Assembly: GCA_016722655.1 (NCBI GenBank) | Contig: JADKIR010000004.1 | Coordinates: forward strand, 3,038,001 to 3,102,000 | Direction: 5' to 3' | From: Cytophagaceae bacterium | GTDB lineage: Bacteria > Bacteroidota > Bacteroidia > Cytophagales > Spirosomataceae | Length of the DNA stretch: 64,000 nucleotides | Shown here: positions 60,884-64,000 of the stretch, piece after piece | Position numbering within the stretch: the stretch's first letter is position 1 | Layout: each line of letters begins with the position of its first letter | Made by a program: the position numbers and the translations under genes | Notes under the pieces: model-generated | Told to the model about the DNA's origin: nothing | Seen by the model: only the letters and a program-made list of their open reading frames with translations | Database searches by the model: none

Positions 60884-63232
60884 TTAGCTAAGTTCTTCTA
60901 ATTCAATTGTTTCAGTCTCTTCAAAAATGTATAGATTTACTTTTTCTTCCATAGTGAGCCGGGCCATGAGATAGCTCACCGTTGACTCGGCACCCTGGTT
61001 GAGATTTATGTAGGTGTCTTCGAGGCCGTCATAACAACCACCCGTACAAGGGTTGTAGATGATTTGATGTAAATGGTTGTTTCCGAGAAACCAGCTAAAC
61101 GCAGTTTTCATTTTCAATTCGTAATTCTCTTCAGGAAATACCTCACTGAATTTTTCCAATGCCAAAATCGTATAGGCAATATCGATGGCCTGCTCACCAC
61201 CAATGATTTCGTGATGGTTGTCGGCTCCTCTTTGTAGCCAACCTTTGTTAGAAATGACTTTAATCTGGTCTTTTACGAATATTTTAGACAAAAGAAAATC
61301 AAAGCTTGATTTGGCGATTTCTCTGTAAACGGGCTCTTTGGTGGCCATATAGGCACACAACATGGCTTCCGGTAAAATGCTGTTGCCATAAGTCAGATAG
61401 CTTTCAAACCAGGGCCAGTTTTCTTCCGATTCATGAAGATACATTTGCATCATACGGTTTCCCAATTGAGATATCAGAATGATGTCACCGATGTTTTTTC
61501 TGACCGAATTTCTGTAATACAATCCTTTAATAATAAAAGCCATGGCCCGTGTGGAGTGGATTTCTAAAATATTGATAAGCGAAAAATCCATTAATATTTC
61601 GGCTTGCAAAATCAGTTCTTTGGGCAATAAATCACCCATCGCTATCAAATAACCCAATGCCCATATTGCCCTGCCGTTGGAGTCTTCGAGGTTGGTTTCG
61701 AAGTTTTGTTCGGTAAATTCCTTTTTCTCGTTGACATAATTAAGAAAACGGGAATCGGGCTGGATACAAAATGCAATGAATTCCAGATAGGTTTTTATGT
61801 ATTGCAGGTCGTGTAAATCAAGCGTTTTCTTATAGTGCATGCACATAGCCACCATAGCCCTTGCATTGTCGTCAAGGGTATAGCCTGAATCTAAATCCGG
61901 CTTGTTGATTACCGCAAACTGTATAAACCCGGCCCCTGTGCTCATTTTTTTGATGTGGTCCAGATTGACAGGCGGAATTTTATAATTTAAATTGAATTTC
62001 AGATTAGATATCTTTTGAAATAAATAAGCGTGGGCTATTGCGGCGTTTTCCCAGGCGGTGGGAGCCATGGTATGAATGGCCGTCAAACTAATTCTCTTTC
62101 TTAAAGCCTTACTTTTCAGTAATTTATTGATTTCCACAGAAAGCTTTTCTGAGTTTCCAAAATCAAATATTACTCCTGAACCTTTTTTCAATACCTCAAT
62201 GGCATGTGGAATAGGAGTAGATACGATGGGGCATCCACAGCTCATGGCATAAGAAAAAGTGCCGCTTACAGCCTGGTTGGGGTCTTTTGAAGTAAATACA
62301 TATATGTCGGTGAGTTGGAGGTATTCCAAAAGGTCAGGTAATGGCAAAAAATAGTTGATAAACCTTACATGGTCAGTTAGTCCTAATTCTTCCACTTTGG
62401 CTTTCAGACTATTGCGATAGGCTTCCCCTTCCTGATTTACCACTCCGGGGTGGGTTTTACCAATAATCAGGAACATCACATTTTCATTCTCTTTGATGAT
62501 CGCCGGTAATGCCTTGATGGTGGTTTCGATACTTTTACCAGAACTAAGCAGCCCAAATGTTGATAATACCTTTTTTCCTTTCAGATTGTATTTCAGTTTG
62601 AGCTGAACCTTGTCAAGATGCTGCACCAGGTGGGTGCCATGAGCTATTACATTAATTTTTTCAGCAGGAATTTCATAATCATCAATCAGTATTTTGGCAG
62701 AAGACCTGGTCATGACTACTATCGCTTCACTCTCGGTAGCAATCTTCCTCACATTGTGCTGAAGGGCTAGATCGGGATGTGGCAAAACCGTATGAAATCC
62801 AAGTACGAAAGGCTTGTTAAGGTTGGCCATAAACAATTGAAGTTCATATTCTCTTTTCAGAAATAAGCCAAATTCATGCTGGATCATTACCAGAGCAATA
62901 TTGTGGTCAAGATTAATTTCGGAAGAAAGTTTTTCGAAAGAATCTATTTGGTCAGTATTGATTTTGAATCTAACTATGTCGTCATACTGATGTTGTTCAC
63001 GGTCATTTTCGAGAGCACAAACAGAAATTTTAAAAGTGCCTTCAAATTTATTTTTCAGAGCTGAAATCAGATCTTGTGAATAAGTTGCAATTCCACATTC
63101 TCTTGGCGGATAGGTTGTAATCACCAAAATTTCAGGTAATGAATTAGATTTTATTCGGGCGTACGGTTTGTCGGAATTTTGATCATCTAATATTCCGGAC
63201 ATATTTCGGTTGGAGAAGTTCAAATTTTTCAT
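60884..63232 (-). CDS. Large glycosyltransferase (GT4) with C-terminal alpha-toroid-like domain
   Basis: A 782-residue protein. The N-terminal half (about residues 30-400) is a GT-B glycosyltransferase, with PPRECGIATYSQDL at the start, KKVLSTFGLLSSGKSIETTI, and a donor site in QAVSGTFSYAMSCGCPIVSTP. The C-terminal half (about 430-770) is helical with DDNARAMVAMCMHYKK, a DSNGRAIWALGYLI repeat and NHHEIIGGEQAIDIAYTILAL, resembling an alpha/alpha-barrel carbohydrate-active fold. The start overlaps the stop of a GH130-type gene (ATGA). The pair suggests synthesis and turnover of a mannose-containing glycan (inference). Confidence 0.8.
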   Translation of the reverse strand: MKNLNFSNRNMSGILDDQNSDKPYARIKSNSLPEILVITTYPPRECGIATYSQDLISALKNKFEGTFKISVCALENDREQHQYDDIVRFKINTDQIDSFEKLSSEINLDHNIALVMIQHEFGLFLKREYELQLFMANLNKPFVLGFHTVLPHPDLALQHNVRKIATESEAIVVMTRSSAKILIDDYEIPAEKINVIAHGTHLVQHLDKVQLKLKYNLKGKKVLSTFGLLSSGKSIETTIKALPAIIKENENVMFLIIGKTHPGVVNQEGEAYRNSLKAKVEELGLTDHVRFINYFLPLPDLLEYLQLTDIYVFTSKDPNQAVSGTFSYAMSCGCPIVSTPIPHAIEVLKKGSGVIFDFGNSEKLSVEINKLLKSKALRKRISLTAIHTMAPTAWENAAIAHAYLFQKISNLKFNLNYKIPPVNLDHIKKMSTGAGFIQFAVINKPDLDSGYTLDDNARAMVAMCMHYKKTLDLHDLQYIKTYLEFIAFCIQPDSRFLNYVNEKKEFTEQNFETNLEDSNGRAIWALGYLIAMGDLLPKELILQAEILMDFSLINILEIHSTRAMAFIIKGLYYRNSVRKNIGDIILISQLGNRMMQMYLHESEENWPWFESYLTYGNSILPEAMLCAYMATKEPVYREIAKSSFDFLLSKIFVKDQIKVISNKGWLQRGADNHHEIIGGEQAIDIAYTILALEKFSEVFPEENYELKMKTAFSWFLGNNHLHQIIYNPCTGGCYDGLEDTYINLNQGAESTVSYLMARLTMEEKVNLYIFEETETIELEELS

Positions 63233-64000
63233 TTTAAATATAGCTTAAGTTCAAGTAAAAGTGCCGATAAACTTAAAGAGGCATAGGCAATCCTTTCGTC
63301 GGCAGCACCATAATAAATGTATAGTTCATCGCCAAAAAGGGCGGTGCCGGTAGGGAAACACACATTGTTAACTTCACCATTGATTTCCCACACTTTTTCC
63401 GGTTCAAAAAGCGGATAAGGCAAACGTGCGATCTCTATGTTCGGATTTTCAAGATCAAGCAGAGCAGCACAGGCCGAATAGATATATCCTTTGATTGAAT
63501 CTCTCACTCCATGGTAAATAATGAGCCAGCCGTCAGGAGTTTCAATGGGTGGACAACCACCACCTATATAACTTGACTCATGGTCATATTTGGCCGAAAG
63601 GACGATTTTATCGCTGAAATCCTGGAAATAGCTTTTCCAAAAGTCATTAGTCAGATCTTCAAGTTTTTCGATACCCACCAAAATCTGGATGTCGGGTTTT
63701 ATACGGTGTAAAAAGTAAAATTTGCCATTGATTTTCCTGGGAAAAAAAATCAGATTTTTATCCCATAACAAAACCCTTTCCGTTGAATTGTCCAACAAAT
63801 GATGTGGATTGTTGTACCTGACATATTTGTCGTTGATAGCGGGTTGGTTTTCAAGGAGTTTATTAAATTCTTCGTATGTAAACTGCGGAACGATAATTCC
63901 TTTTTTTTGCCAGATGATAAGGTCTGACGAAACTGCCAGAGCACCTAAAGCATTGATGCCATCATAGGCGGTATATGTCAGGTAATAAAGCTCTTCAATC
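63229..64000 (-). CDS. GH130 mannoside phosphorylase/hydrolase, cut by window end
   Basis: The frame is open to the window edge (about 256 residues visible) and begins IEELYYLTYTAYDGINAL, then AVSSDLIIWQKKGIIVPQ, RYNNPHHLLDN, FLHRIKPDIQI, SSYIGGGCPPIETPDGW, YHGVRD and PTGTALFGDELYIYYGAAD, all marks of GH130 (beta-mannoside phosphorylases and beta-1,2-mannosidases). The N-terminus is missing, and an apparent TTG start at 63798 is internal. It overlaps the next gene by 4 nt (ATGA), so the pair is coupled. Confidence 0.88.
   Translation of the reverse strand, partial: IEELYYLTYTAYDGINALGALAVSSDLIIWQKKGIIVPQFTYEEFNKLLENQPAINDKYVRYNNPHHLLDNSTERVLLWDKNLIFFPRKINGKFYFLHRIKPDIQILVGIEKLEDLTNDFWKSYFQDFSDKIVLSAKYDHESSYIGGGCPPIETPDGWLIIYHGVRDSIKGYIYSACAALLDLENPNIEIARLPYPLFEPEKVWEINGEVNNVCFPTGTALFGDELYIYYGAADERIAYASLSLSALLLELKLYLK

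Overview
The window looks like chromosome of a Bacteroidota bacterium, probably order Cytophagales (inference). The signs are a low-GC, A/T-tract-rich sequence; promoter-like TAnnTTTG boxes 20-30 nt upstream of many starts and few Shine-Dalgarno sites; a type IX secretion sorting-domain protein; SusC/D-era gene families such as DUF3857 transglutaminase-like proteins, PorT-like barrels, UMF1-type MFS and NamZ (DUF1343); and the bamD-rpoZ pair typical of the phylum. No rRNA or tRNA gene was seen.

Positions 1-43,000 are mostly housekeeping and envelope genes: the end of a chromate transporter, a HupE/UreJ-like protein, a secreted M1 peptidase, adenine deaminase, RidA, a vanadium-haloperoxidase-like lipoprotein with a ComEA-like HhH protein, rpoZ, bamD, rpiB, a LOG protein, dnaX (split by an A11 run), two DUF3857 proteins, an AIM24 protein, a Tat-exported Gfo/Idh/MocA oxidoreductase, tag, a YqhD-like alcohol dehydrogenase, a Nudix protein, a HTH-Fic-like protein coupled to a NamZ-like protein, a two-gene AAA ATPase-DUF4276 module, mnmE, an MBOAT/AlgJ-like O-acetylation pair, a glycosyltransferase, an MFS transporter, a GH13 glucosidase, and an ABC transporter whose permease is fused to an M1 peptidase.

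Positions 44,264-58,503, all on the minus strand, form an accessory defence-type island. In transcription order it holds a WYL regulator, a 42-nt minisatellite, a 127-aa conserved protein, a DUF2779 (Cas4-like plus exonuclease-like) protein, a SLATT-type membrane protein, a 70-aa protein, then a type I restriction-modification operon: hsdM, RAYT transposase 2, hsdS, a HEPN-like gene (apparently frameshifted), RAYT transposase 1, hsdR. The two REP-associated tyrosine transposases (RAYTs) sit in translational coupling inside the operon. Each carries a large in-frame DNA minisatellite plus a REP-like palindrome at the same place, between its HUH motif and its catalytic-Tyr helix. This is the most unusual structure in the window.

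Positions 58,600-64,000 hold envelope and stress genes (outer-membrane barrel, coiled-coil lipoprotein, CsbD, YtxH, the last two sharing a 14-bp upstream motif) and a large glycosyltransferase coupled to a GH130 mannoside phosphorylase/hydrolase cut by the window end.

Caution: at least one gene (MFS, 34339-35652) shows three single-base homopolymer deficits within 48 bp that restore frame. Frameshifts at A-runs elsewhere (dnaX, the HEPN-like gene) may therefore be real, programmed, or sequence errors.
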